In this document: in pieces, positions 6,263-13,216 of the stretch
Layout of the letters: the number at the start of each line of letters is the position of its first letter
Position numbering within the stretch: position 1 is the stretch's first letter
Origin: an uncultured Spirochaetaceae bacterium
Lineage (GTDB): Bacteria; Spirochaetota; Spirochaetia; Treponematales; UBA12059
Direction: 5' to 3'
NCBI GenBank assembly: GCA_938004315.1
Contig: CALKWG010000168.1
Span: 1 to 20,186, forward strand
Length of the DNA: 20,186 nt
Program-made: the position numbers and the translations under genes
Notes under the pieces: model-generated
Told to the model about the DNA's origin: nothing
Seen by the model: only the letters and a program-made list of their open reading frames with translations
Databases searched by the model: none

Positions 6263-7149
6263 CCACCGTATCCATAGCCAGCGGCAAGGGCGGAGCCGGA
6301 AAGACATCGATCTCTGCGGCGCTGGCTTCAACGCTCGGAACTTCATGCATCTTCGCGGACTGCGACGTGGACGCCGCCAACGGCGCCATCGCCCTGGGCG
6401 CGATGGCCGGCGTCGCTGAACCGTACTTCGCAGGTCTAGGCTTCAGCATCGACAGCCCAGCTTGCACGGGCTGCGGCGCATGTCATGAGGCATGCCGTTT
6501 CGGCGCCATCGAGCCGGCGCCGGGCGGCGACGCTTTCCGTATCGTGCCCGAGTTGTGCGAACGCTGCGGAGCCTGCGCTGACCGATGCCCCGTCAAGGCC
6601 ATCGTTAGATACGAGAAACAAGCCGGCGAGCTGTTCGTCTCGAACACCCGGCACGGAATGACGCTCGTGCACGCTGACCTGGAGCCGGGCGAGGACACGA
6701 GCGGCAAGCTCGTGGCGCTGGTCCGCAAGCGCGCGGAGAAGCTCGCCGGCCCCGACTCGGTCATCGTCGTCGACGCGCCTCCGGGAATCGGTTGCCCGGT
6801 GATCGCTTCCATAACGGGCAGCGACCTGGTCGTGATCGTGGTCGAGGCCAGCGCTTCCGGAATACGCGACGCGGCTCGCCTCGCCGAACTGGCGATGACG
6901 ATGAAACGCCGGTCGATAGCCATCATCAACAAGACGGGATTAAACGCCGGCATGGATGACCGGGCCAGGTCTATGCTCGCAGGCGCGGGCATCCCCTTGG
7001 CCGGCGAGATTCCCTTCGACCCCAAGCTCAGATCGGCGGAGGAATCGAACCGCACCTGGGCCGACATAGACTGCCGATCGACGGGCCGGATACGCGCGGC
7101 GCTGGATGCCGTGGCCGGAGCCGTAAGAAAACTCAAGGAGAAACCATGA
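6259..7149 (+). CDS. MinD-superfamily ATPase with inserted ferredoxin domain, copy 2
   Basis: This 296-residue paralogue of the preceding gene has the same architecture: deviant Walker A GKGGAGKT (residues 9-16), FADCDVDAANG, then two ferredoxin motifs with C69, C72, C75, C79 and C100, C103, C106, C110. VDAPPGIGCP follows as the switch region. It is shorter before the insert and clearly diverged from copy 1, so the pair is an old duplication rather than a recent repeat. A heterodimeric ATPase is an attractive inference. The start ATG at 6259 overlaps the upstream stop (ATGA) and is preceded by GGAGAG. The same frame stays open upstream to 6106, but that part lies inside copy 1 and has no homology. 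AAGGAG near its 3' end serves the next gene. Confidence 0.9.
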   Translation: MTTVSIASGKGGAGKTSISAALASTLGTSCIFADCDVDAANGAIALGAMAGVAEPYFAGLGFSIDSPACTGCGACHEACRFGAIEPAPGGDAFRIVPELCERCGACADRCPVKAIVRYEKQAGELFVSNTRHGMTLVHADLEPGEDTSGKLVALVRKRAEKLAGPDSVIVVDAPPGIGCPVIASITGSDLVVIVVEASASGIRDAARLAELAMTMKRRSIAIINKTGLNAGMDDRARSMLAGAGIPLAGEIPFDPKLRSAEESNRTWADIDCRSTGRIRAALDAVAGAVRKLKEKP

Positions 7150-7454
7150 AATACGCATTACCCACCGACGACGGCACGACCGTCGGCAAAGTATTCGGCC
7201 GCGCGACGAGCTTCGCGATTTTCGACCAGACTGATTCGAGCATCGCCCTGCTGAAGAATGACGGTATCAATGCCGAGCATGGCGCCGGCACCGGAGCAGC
7301 CTCGTTCCTGGCCGACAAGGGGGTGAACGTCGTCATCGCGCCCGAGCTAGGCCCCAAGGCCGCCGCCGGGCTCTCGGCCGCCGGAATCAAGATACTGTCA
7401 GCCGCAGCCGGTACCCCGCTGCGCGCCGCGATAGACGCCGCGATCGCCGGTTAA
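7146..7454 (+). CDS. NifX/NifB-type dinitrogenase cofactor-family protein
   Basis: This small single-domain protein of the dinitrogenase iron-molybdenum cofactor-binding family (COG1433 type) has 102 residues. It opens with MKYALPTDDGTTVGKVFGRATSFAIFD, the typical start (conserved D near residue 8, then GRA-x-x-F-x-I-F). The sequence GTGAASFLADKGVNVVIAPELGPKAAAGLSAAGIKI follows, the conserved second half. It carries no Cys, as in many stand-alone members, so it may bind a cluster through other ligands or only transiently. No nif structural genes are in the window, so a nitrogenase role should not be assumed. AAGGAG (7135-7140) lies 5 bases before the ATG, which overlaps the upstream stop. It is the last gene of the operon and converges on the NifU-like gene 26 bases away. 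Confidence 0.9.
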   Translation: MKYALPTDDGTTVGKVFGRATSFAIFDQTDSSIALLKNDGINAEHGAGTGAASFLADKGVNVVIAPELGPKAAAGLSAAGIKILSAAAGTPLRAAIDAAIAG

Positions 7455-7480
7455 ACGCCGGCTCGGCGTAAGTAGTCTAG

Positions 7481-7909
7481 CTAGAGGCGCGATCTGTAAT
7501 CGGCGATGGCGGCGTGGAGCGCCCTGACCCCGAGCAGCGAGCAATGCTGCTTGTTCTCGGGGATACCGCCCAAGGCGTCCACCACGTCGTCGTCGCTTAT
7601 CGCCAGGGCTTGGTCAAGAGTCTTGCCCTCCGCGAGGACCGTCAGCATGCTGCTCGTTGAAATCGCTCCGGGGCAACCGTATGACTTGAACGCTATACGC
7701 GCGATCCTGCCGGCACGGACAGATATCCAGAGCTTCATCTCGTCGCCGCAGCCGGGATCTCCGATGCACGCGTATCCGTCCGCTTCGGCGGGAGTCAACT
7801 CGCCTACGTTACGGGGATTGGTGAAGTGGTCAATGACGGCATCGGTGTAGTAGAGTATCGGTCCGGAATATCGTCGCTCCGCGTTATCCGTACCGGAATC
7901 CGTATTCAT
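7481..7909 (-). CDS. NifU/IscU-like Fe-S cluster scaffold protein
   Basis: The 142-residue product carries the three scaffold cysteines of the NifU N-terminal/IscU fold: C54 in GDPGCGDEMKLW with Asp56, C79 in SYGCPGAISTSSML, and C123 in NKQHCSLLGVRALHAAI. It also has the VIDHFTNPRNVGEL opening. Its likely role is to assemble or hold an Fe-S cluster for transfer, perhaps to the neighbouring MinD-type ATPases. No NifS/IscS desulfurase gene is seen here. The start at 7909 is chosen because AGGAG (7920-7916) sits 6 bases upstream. The frame stays open to 7966, but that extension runs through the promoter and lacks family similarity. An extended N-terminus of about 15 residues precedes the conserved domain. 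Confidence 0.92.
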   Translation of the reverse strand: MNTDSGTDNAERRYSGPILYYTDAVIDHFTNPRNVGELTPAEADGYACIGDPGCGDEMKLWISVRAGRIARIAFKSYGCPGAISTSSMLTVLAEGKTLDQALAISDDDVVDALGGIPENKQHCSLLGVRALHAAIADYRSRL

Positions 7910-7933
7910 GCACAACTCCTGTCTGGGTATGGG

Positions 7934-7963
7934 ATGATAGCATATGCCCATATCGCCTGGCAA
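7934..7963 (-). promoter_or_regulatory. Promoter of the NifU-like gene with a matching operator motif
   Basis: On the minus strand TTGCCA (7963-7958), an 18-base spacer and TATCAT (7939-7934) form a good promoter, with the start expected near 7927 and a short leader. The spacer holds GCATATGC (7947-7940) preceded by ATGG, so ATGGGCATA is identical to operator 2. The right half has one base fewer than operators 1 and 2. A weaker half-site GCTTAT lies further upstream (7975-7980). Confidence 0.65.
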
Positions 7964-8007
7964 CAAAGAGAAGTGCTTATATTGGCCCGTTCGCCCTCAA
8001 CGTCTCG

Positions 8008-9945
8008 CTAGGAAGAGGGTTCTGCTTCGGCGTAGGCCCAGACGAGGGCGCAGGCTTCGAGCTCGAGCGTTTCGTCGGGCGTTACGATACGATCCGATAG
8101 GAGATCCCGCGCGGCCATGCCCGCTAGGATACGCCTGACCGAAGCGGCGTCTAGAAGGACGGGGCCTTCTGAGAAATTCCCTATGACGGTCAGCAGGGCG
8201 CCGTCCTTCTGCTTCCTGAAGGCTAGGACCGAAGGGTGCCCGGTTTCGACCACGCTTAAGCCTTGGGAGCCGAATACCGGATGGGTCGCGCGGATACGGG
8301 CCATGCGCGCGAAGGCGCCGAAGTTCGAACCCTCGAGGGTCGAGGAGTCGGCGCGCCTCGCGGCGGCCTCGTCGGACCAGAGCGGCCTATGCACCCAGCG
8401 GCTGTCGGCCGCCTTGCTCGGATCGGCCTCGTAGCTATAGTCGTTGAGCGCCGCCAGCTCGTCGCCCAGATAGATGAGCGGTATGCCGCCGGCTGAGAAC
8501 GCCACGCCGTAAAGGAGGAGGAGCCGCCGCTTCGCGGTCGCCAGCTCCGCCCCGCCCCCCGCCTCGAGCGCGCGTTCGACGCCGGCTAAGCTGGCCGCGC
8601 TGCCGCATATGCGCCGATCCCCGGTGGCCGGGTTATATTGGAAGCTCACCCCGCGGCTGAAGCTGCCGGGAAACTCGCCTAGGTAGAAGGCGTTCAGGAA
8701 ATCCCTATGGCCGCGGGGATCTATACAAAGCTCGCGGGCGTCCTCGTCGGCGAAGGTCCAGCCTATGTCGTCGTGGCAGCGCACGTAGTTTACCCAGGCG
8801 CAGCCGTCCGGCAGCGCATGCCGTTTCGCCAGCGAATGCGATAGGAGCTTAACTTCCTTCGTCGCGGCCGCCTCCCAGAGCTCGGCCATGAGGAGCGGGT
8901 TGTACGAGAGCTGGCATTCACGGAGGTCGACGTAGCGTACGATGTCGTCCGGATGCACGATGGCCTCGGACTTGAAGATCAGGGAGGGGCAGGCTAGGCG
9001 GCAGACGCATTGGAAGGCGCGTATGATGGCGTGGGCCTCGGGCAGGTTCTCGCAGGGCGTGCCGAGCTCCTTCCAGACGAAGGCTACGGCGTCCAGGCGC
9101 AGGGCCGCGACGCCGCGGTTGGCCAGCGAAAGCATCTCGGCGGCCATGGCGCGGAAGAGCGCGGGGTTCTTATAGTTTAGATCCCATTGATACGAATGGA
9201 AGGTGGTCCACACCCAGCCGCCGAGCTCCTCGACGTAGGTGAACGAGCCCCGCCTGGCCTCGGGGAAGATGTCCCGGAGCGTACGCTGATAGGCCTCGGC
9301 CTCGGCGTAGTCGCGGAAGACGTAGTAGTAATCGCGGAAGGCGGCCTCGCCGGCCTTAGCGCGCAGGGCCCAATCATGCTCGTCCGAGGTATGGTTGAAG
9401 ACGAAGTCGGCCACGAGCGCTATGCCGTTCCTCTCGAGCTCCTCGGCCAGGGCCTCGAGCTCGCCCATGTCGCCAAGGGCGGGGTCGCAGTCGCGGTAGC
9501 TCGATACGGCGTAGCCGCCGTCGTTATGGCCCTCGGGCGAGCGGAAGAAGGGCATGAGGTGGAGGTAGCCGACGCCGAGCTCCTTGAGGTAGGGGATGCG
9601 GCCGGCCAGGCCGCGGAAGCCGCCGGCGAAGCGGCCCGCATAGCATACCGCGCCGACCAGGGCCTGGCTCTGGAACCAACCCGATTCCGGCGGCCGCGAC
9701 GCGTCGCGCTCCTTAAGGCGATCGGGACGGGCCTCCCAATAGGAGAAGGCCTCGGCCACGAGGGCCTCGACCTGGAAGGCGTAGTCGGGCCGGCCGCCGT
9801 AGAGGCCCCAGAGGAGCTCGGCCAAGCGCCTGAACTCCTGCCGGAGCCGCTCCTCGAAGGCAGGCCAGGCTGGGCTCTTCGTTAGGCCGCGGGCCTCCCA
9901 GGCCCGTAGGCAAGAGCCGTAGAGGCTGTCCCAGGCCGCGTTCAT
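8008..9945 (-). CDS. Amylosucrase-type GH13 enzyme (subfamily 4)
   Basis: It probably acts on sucrose, releasing fructose and either transferring glucose to an alpha-1,4-glucan (amylosucrase) or to water (sucrose hydrolase); sequence alone does not separate these. The 645 residues are close to characterised amylosucrases (about 636). GH13 residues visible: H185 in ADFVFNHTSDEHD, nucleophile D285 with R283 in LRLDAVAF, acid/base E327 in FKSEAIVHPD, and H391-D392 in CHDDIGWTFADED. YQWDLNYKNPALFRAM and TPCENLPEAHAIIRAF are amylosucrase-like stretches. No signal peptide is seen, so it is probably cytoplasmic. The ATG overlaps the upstream permease stop by 4 bases, tying synthesis to the transporter. 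No clear terminator follows. Confidence 0.88.
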   Translation of the reverse strand: MNAAWDSLYGSCLRAWEARGLTKSPAWPAFEERLRQEFRRLAELLWGLYGGRPDYAFQVEALVAEAFSYWEARPDRLKERDASRPPESGWFQSQALVGAVCYAGRFAGGFRGLAGRIPYLKELGVGYLHLMPFFRSPEGHNDGGYAVSSYRDCDPALGDMGELEALAEELERNGIALVADFVFNHTSDEHDWALRAKAGEAAFRDYYYVFRDYAEAEAYQRTLRDIFPEARRGSFTYVEELGGWVWTTFHSYQWDLNYKNPALFRAMAAEMLSLANRGVAALRLDAVAFVWKELGTPCENLPEAHAIIRAFQCVCRLACPSLIFKSEAIVHPDDIVRYVDLRECQLSYNPLLMAELWEAAATKEVKLLSHSLAKRHALPDGCAWVNYVRCHDDIGWTFADEDARELCIDPRGHRDFLNAFYLGEFPGSFSRGVSFQYNPATGDRRICGSAASLAGVERALEAGGGAELATAKRRLLLLYGVAFSAGGIPLIYLGDELAALNDYSYEADPSKAADSRWVHRPLWSDEAAARRADSSTLEGSNFGAFARMARIRATHPVFGSQGLSVVETGHPSVLAFRKQKDGALLTVIGNFSEGPVLLDAASVRRILAGMAARDLLSDRIVTPDETLELEACALVWAYAEAEPSS

Positions 9946-10814
9946 TTAATCGAGCCGGCCACCATGCCGCGGATGATGTACTTCTGCGCCAGCAGGAAGA
10001 AGACGATCACCGGTATCATGGCCATGAGTATGGCCGTGAGTATCAGGTCCCATTGCTTGACGAAGGCGCCGGCGAAGTTGGAGACGGCGAGCGGTATGGT
10101 CTGTATCGCGTTGCCCTTGCCCAGCACGAGGAGCGGCAGGAGGTAATCGTTCCATATCCAAATGCCGTTCAAGACGAGAACGGTGGCGTGTATGGGCGTG
10201 AGGATGGGGAAGATGATGCGGTAGAAGATCTCGTGCCGCCTGCAGCCGTCTATGGTCGCCGCCTCCTCGAGTTCCAGCGGGATACTCTTGATGAAGCCGT
10301 GGAACATGAAGATAGACAGCGACGCGCCGAAGCCGACGTAGGCGAGCACCATGCCTTGGTAGGTCCGCAGGAGGGGCAGGCCCGTCGCCAAGGTCACGGC
10401 CCTGAGCCACGACAGCAAGGGGAACATGACGATCTGGAAGGGGATCACCATGGCGGCGACGAAGGTGAAGAAGATGGCGCTCGAGGTCTTGGTCTTGGTG
10501 CGCACGAGGGCCCAGGCGGCCTGCGACGACAGCAGGTTCAAGAGTACCAGCGAAACGGCCGTGATGATGAAAGACGAGAGGAGCGAGGCCGGGTAGCGGA
10601 TGTTCTGGCTCGTCCAAATCATAGCCATGTTGCGCCCGATGTTGCCCCATTCCTCGGGCATAGCCAGGGGGTATTGGGTTACCTCGAAGGCGGTCTTGGC
10701 CGAGTTGACGAGCACGAGGAGGAGCGGCGCCATGAAGAGGATAAACAGGGCGAGGGCGGCGGCCTCCAGGGCGGCCCGGCCCAGCTTGACGCCGCCTAGT
10801 TTTAAGCCGCTCAT
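9942..10814 (-). CDS. Sugar ABC transporter permease, MalG type
   Basis: This is one of two inner-membrane permeases of a carbohydrate ABC importer. The 290-residue product has an N-terminal membrane segment (about residues 15-36) and further segments near 80-100, 112-135, 155-175 and 260-280. The cytoplasmic coupling motif LELEEAATIDGCRRHEIFYRIIFPI (the EAA loop, EAA---G---------I-LP) contacts the ATPase. The ending IRGMVAGSIK is typical of MalG-family proteins. It overlaps the MalF-type gene upstream and the amylosucrase gene downstream by 4 bases each. Substrate is inferred as sucrose or a related glucoside from the adjacent enzyme, not from the permease itself. Confidence 0.94.
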   Translation of the reverse strand: MSGLKLGGVKLGRAALEAAALALFILFMAPLLLVLVNSAKTAFEVTQYPLAMPEEWGNIGRNMAMIWTSQNIRYPASLLSSFIITAVSLVLLNLLSSQAAWALVRTKTKTSSAIFFTFVAAMVIPFQIVMFPLLSWLRAVTLATGLPLLRTYQGMVLAYVGFGASLSIFMFHGFIKSIPLELEEAATIDGCRRHEIFYRIIFPILTPIHATVLVLNGIWIWNDYLLPLLVLGKGNAIQTIPLAVSNFAGAFVKQWDLILTAILMAMIPVIVFFLLAQKYIIRGMVAGSIK

Positions 10815-11731
10815 AGCTCGAGCTCCTTCTTCTTGTTCACGGCGACCTGGATAAGCGAGATGACCGCCAGCACGACGAAGAAGACCACGGCGCGAGCCTG
10901 GCCCTCCGATAGCTTGTTCGACAAGAATGCGGTGTTATATATGTTTAACGCTAACAGTTCGGTTCCCAAGATGGGCCTCCCTTGGAAGAGGGTGGACGGG
11001 CCGCCGCTCGTCAGCGAGACGTTCACGTCGAATTGCTTGAACGACTGCACCAGGGTCAGGAACATGGTGACCGTGAAGGCCTGGGCGACCATGGGCAGGG
11101 TGATGGCGCGGAGGCGCTGAAGCGGCGAGGCGCCGTCGATCATGGCCGCCTCGTGCAGCTCGACCGGGACGTTCTCTATGGCCGCGATATATATCATCAT
11201 GATGTAGCCCGCGTACTGCCAGGTGCCCACGATGACCAGGGCGACCAGGGCCGTGCCGCTCTTGCTGAGCATGTACGCGTCGGGGTCGGCTAGCCCCGAG
11301 AGGAAGGGGATGACGTTCCCTAAGGACGGGAGCGCGTTATTGAAAAGGAACTGCCAGATATATCCCAAGATGAGGCCGCCGATGAGATTCGGCAGGAAGA
11401 AGCCTACCCGGTAGAATTTCCGTAGCTTGATCTTGGAGGTCACGAGCATGGCCAGGCCGAAGGCGACGGCGTTGATAAAGACGACGTTCATCGCCGTGTA
11501 GCCGACCGTGACGATGAAAGAGTGCAGGAAGGCAGGGTCGGCGAAGCTCTTCGCGTAGTTCTCCAGCCCTATAAAGCGCACGACGGAGTCCGCCCTGGCC
11601 GAGGAACTCCAGTTCGTGAACGAATAGTAGATACCGAGGGCGAAGGGCACCACGATGACGAGCGCGAAGGCTACGAGCACGGGGGCCAGGAAGAGCCAGA
11701 AAACGAGGGCGTTTTCGCGTTTCGTCTTCAT
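10811..11731 (-). CDS. Sugar ABC transporter permease, MalF type
   Basis: This is the second permease of the importer. The 306-residue product has a first membrane segment at about residues 10-32 (LVFWLFLAPVLVAFALVIVVPF), the usual YSFTNW motif, further membrane segments, and the EAA loop HEAAMIDGASPLQRLRAITLPM. The C-terminal segment ends in basic residues. AGGAGG lies just upstream of the ATG. It follows the binding-protein gene after 132 bases of hairpin-rich spacer and overlaps the MalG-type gene by 4 bases. No ABC ATPase gene is in this locus, so the importer probably borrows a shared MsmK/MalK-type ATPase encoded elsewhere; this is inference. Confidence 0.94.
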   Translation of the reverse strand: MKTKRENALVFWLFLAPVLVAFALVIVVPFALGIYYSFTNWSSSARADSVVRFIGLENYAKSFADPAFLHSFIVTVGYTAMNVVFINAVAFGLAMLVTSKIKLRKFYRVGFFLPNLIGGLILGYIWQFLFNNALPSLGNVIPFLSGLADPDAYMLSKSGTALVALVIVGTWQYAGYIMMIYIAAIENVPVELHEAAMIDGASPLQRLRAITLPMVAQAFTVTMFLTLVQSFKQFDVNVSLTSGGPSTLFQGRPILGTELLALNIYNTAFLSNKLSEGQARAVVFFVVLAVISLIQVAVNKKKELEL

Positions 11732-11772
11732 GCGGGGAGCCTCCTTGTCGGAAAAGCGGCCGCCCCCGGAAT

Positions 11773-11801
11773 CCGCCCGCCCGCGCTACGCGGACGGGCG
11801 G
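11773..11801 (-). promoter_or_regulatory. 13-bp hairpin in the binding protein-permease spacer
   Basis: Positions 11773-11785 and 11789-11801 form a 13-bp stem with a 3-base loop. On the transcribed (minus) strand the single imperfect position becomes a U-G pair, so the RNA stem is continuous. No T-tract follows. Such structures between binding-protein and permease genes can protect the upstream mRNA or cut expression of downstream genes. Confidence 0.55.
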
Positions 11802-11838
11802 CGGGGACGACCGATCGGCCGGCCTAAGCCGGTCGGCC

Positions 11839-11856
11839 CGCGGCCTAGAGGCCGCG
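11839..11856 (-). promoter_or_regulatory. GC-rich hairpin just after the binding-protein stop
   Basis: CGCGGCC (11839-11845) and GGCCGCG (11850-11856) pair perfectly around TAGA, starting 8 bases after the stop of the solute-binding protein gene. A weaker CCGGC/GCCGG stem lies between this and the hairpin at 11773-11801. There is no T-tract, so a stabiliser or partial attenuator is more likely than a full terminator. Confidence 0.5.
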
Positions 11857-11863
11857 ACGGGTC

Positions 11864-13123
11864 TTACTGCTTATTCGCGATGAAGGCCTTGGTCATCTGG
11901 TCGATGAACTGGGCCTTGGTGATCTGGCCGGCGGCGAACTGGTTGTAGATGGGGTTAAGCACCTTGTCGCGGAAGTCGCCGGTGAAGTAGTACTGGCTCC
12001 AGGAATACACCTTGCCGGCGGCGGACCACTCCTGCACCGACTGAGAGAGCTGGCCGTCGGGCTTAAGGCTGACGCCGGAGTAGGCGGGGATCATGCCCGC
12101 TTCCTTGACCATGTAGTTGTGGCCTTCGGGAGTGTTCACGAGGTCGACGATGAACTTGCGCGCCAGGTCCAGGTTCTTGGATTCCTTGTTGATGGCGTAG
12201 TAGGAGGGGGCGGACACGAAGATGCCGTCGGTGGCCTGCTTCATGGAGCCGTGCGGGGCGAAGGCCATCTTGAAGGTAGCGTTGGCGGCCTTCATGTTGG
12301 GGTCGGTCCAGTTGCCCTGGTGCAGGAAGGCGGCCTTGCCGGTGGCGAAGGCGCCGACCTGGGAGTCGTAGTTGCCGGTCAGGAGCACGGAGCGGTCGGC
12401 GTACTTGAAGAGCAGCTCCACCCAGTCGGCGTACTCGGACAGGCGGGTAGCGTCGACCTTGCCGGCCAGGAGGTCGTTGACCACGGAGAGGTCGCCGTAG
12501 GGCAGGCCGTTGGACAAAAGCGAGTTGAAGTTGTGGTGGGCGGTGACCCAGCCCATCTCGACGCTGGCGGCCATGGAGACGACGGAGGCGATGCCGAGCT
12601 CGGCCTTCATCTTGTCGAGCTTCTCGAAGGCGGCCTTGAAGCCGTCGTAGTTTACCAGGGTCTTGGGGTCGATACCGGCCTTGGCCAGCATATCGGCGTT
12701 GTAGGCCATGCCCCAGCCCTCGACCGCCACGGGGGCGCCGAAGACCTTGCCGTTATACTTGAAGGCGACCGAGGTCTTCTGGACCCAGGGCTCGGCGGAG
12801 GCGTCGTAGATCACGCCCTCCCACTCCTTGTAGCTCTCCAGGCCGTCGAAGGTGAAGATGTCGGGCATGTCGCCCGCGGCGTAGTCGGCCTTGAGCTGCG
12901 GGCCCATGGCGCCGGCGGTGCCGCCGATGGACTTGACGACGACGTTGACGTTGTTGGCCTGGCCCCAGATGGCGGCGTAGGCCTTGAGCATCGGGTCGAT
13001 CTCGGGCTTGTTCTGCATGATGGTGATGGTCTTGGGGCCGGTCTCGGCGGGCTTGCCGCAGGAACCCAGGACCAGGGCCATGGCCACGAGGGCCATGAGC
13101 GCGATTGACAGCGACTTCTTCAT
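11864..13123 (-). CDS. Sugar ABC transporter solute-binding lipoprotein
   Basis: This is a family 1 extracellular solute-binding protein. The 419-residue product has a lipoprotein signal: MKKSLS, a hydrophobic core, and LGSC with the lipidated Cys at residue 22, so it is anchored outside the cytoplasmic membrane. The mature part contains the usual ADYAAGDMPDIFTFDG region, VEGWGMAYNADMLAKAGID and GKAAFLHQGNW motifs of carbohydrate-binding members. AAGGAG precedes the ATG. It is the first transport gene after lacI and is followed by hairpins that may keep its mRNA above that of the permeases, as is usual for binding proteins. Substrate specificity cannot be read from the sequence; sucrose or an alpha-glucoside is suggested by the linked amylosucrase. 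No convincing promoter was found in the 93 bases upstream. Confidence 0.93.
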   Translation of the reverse strand: MKKSLSIALMALVAMALVLGSCGKPAETGPKTITIMQNKPEIDPMLKAYAAIWGQANNVNVVVKSIGGTAGAMGPQLKADYAAGDMPDIFTFDGLESYKEWEGVIYDASAEPWVQKTSVAFKYNGKVFGAPVAVEGWGMAYNADMLAKAGIDPKTLVNYDGFKAAFEKLDKMKAELGIASVVSMAASVEMGWVTAHHNFNSLLSNGLPYGDLSVVNDLLAGKVDATRLSEYADWVELLFKYADRSVLLTGNYDSQVGAFATGKAAFLHQGNWTDPNMKAANATFKMAFAPHGSMKQATDGIFVSAPSYYAINKESKNLDLARKFIVDLVNTPEGHNYMVKEAGMIPAYSGVSLKPDGQLSQSVQEWSAAGKVYSWSQYYFTGDFRDKVLNPIYNQFAAGQITKAQFIDQMTKAFIANKQ

Positions 13124-13216
13124 GTGCTTCTCCTTCTCGTTCGTTATCTATGGAGCGTTACGCATAGATGCTAAGCATGCAAGTTCGCCTACGGGCCGGG
13201 CCCTCCCCGCCGTGCC

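Noticed and set aside
7146..7454. Assigning the cluster to nitrogen fixation
   Set aside because: The NifX-like and NifU-like proteins belong to families widespread outside nitrogenase systems, and no nifHDK or nifB is present in the window.
7910..7966. Upstream extension of the NifU-like protein
   Set aside because: It would be translated from the -35/-10 region, whereas AGGAG sits at the right distance before ATG 7909.
8605..8612. A further GCATATGC inside the amylosucrase gene
   Set aside because: Only the 8-bp core matches. The ATGG arm and the adjoining -10-like sequence are missing, and it is inside a coding region.
12119..13108. A 329-codon open frame on the plus strand across the solute-binding protein gene
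   Set aside because: It is antisense to a well-supported lipoprotein gene, is low complexity (Gly/Val/Leu/His) and has no ribosome-binding site or family motif.
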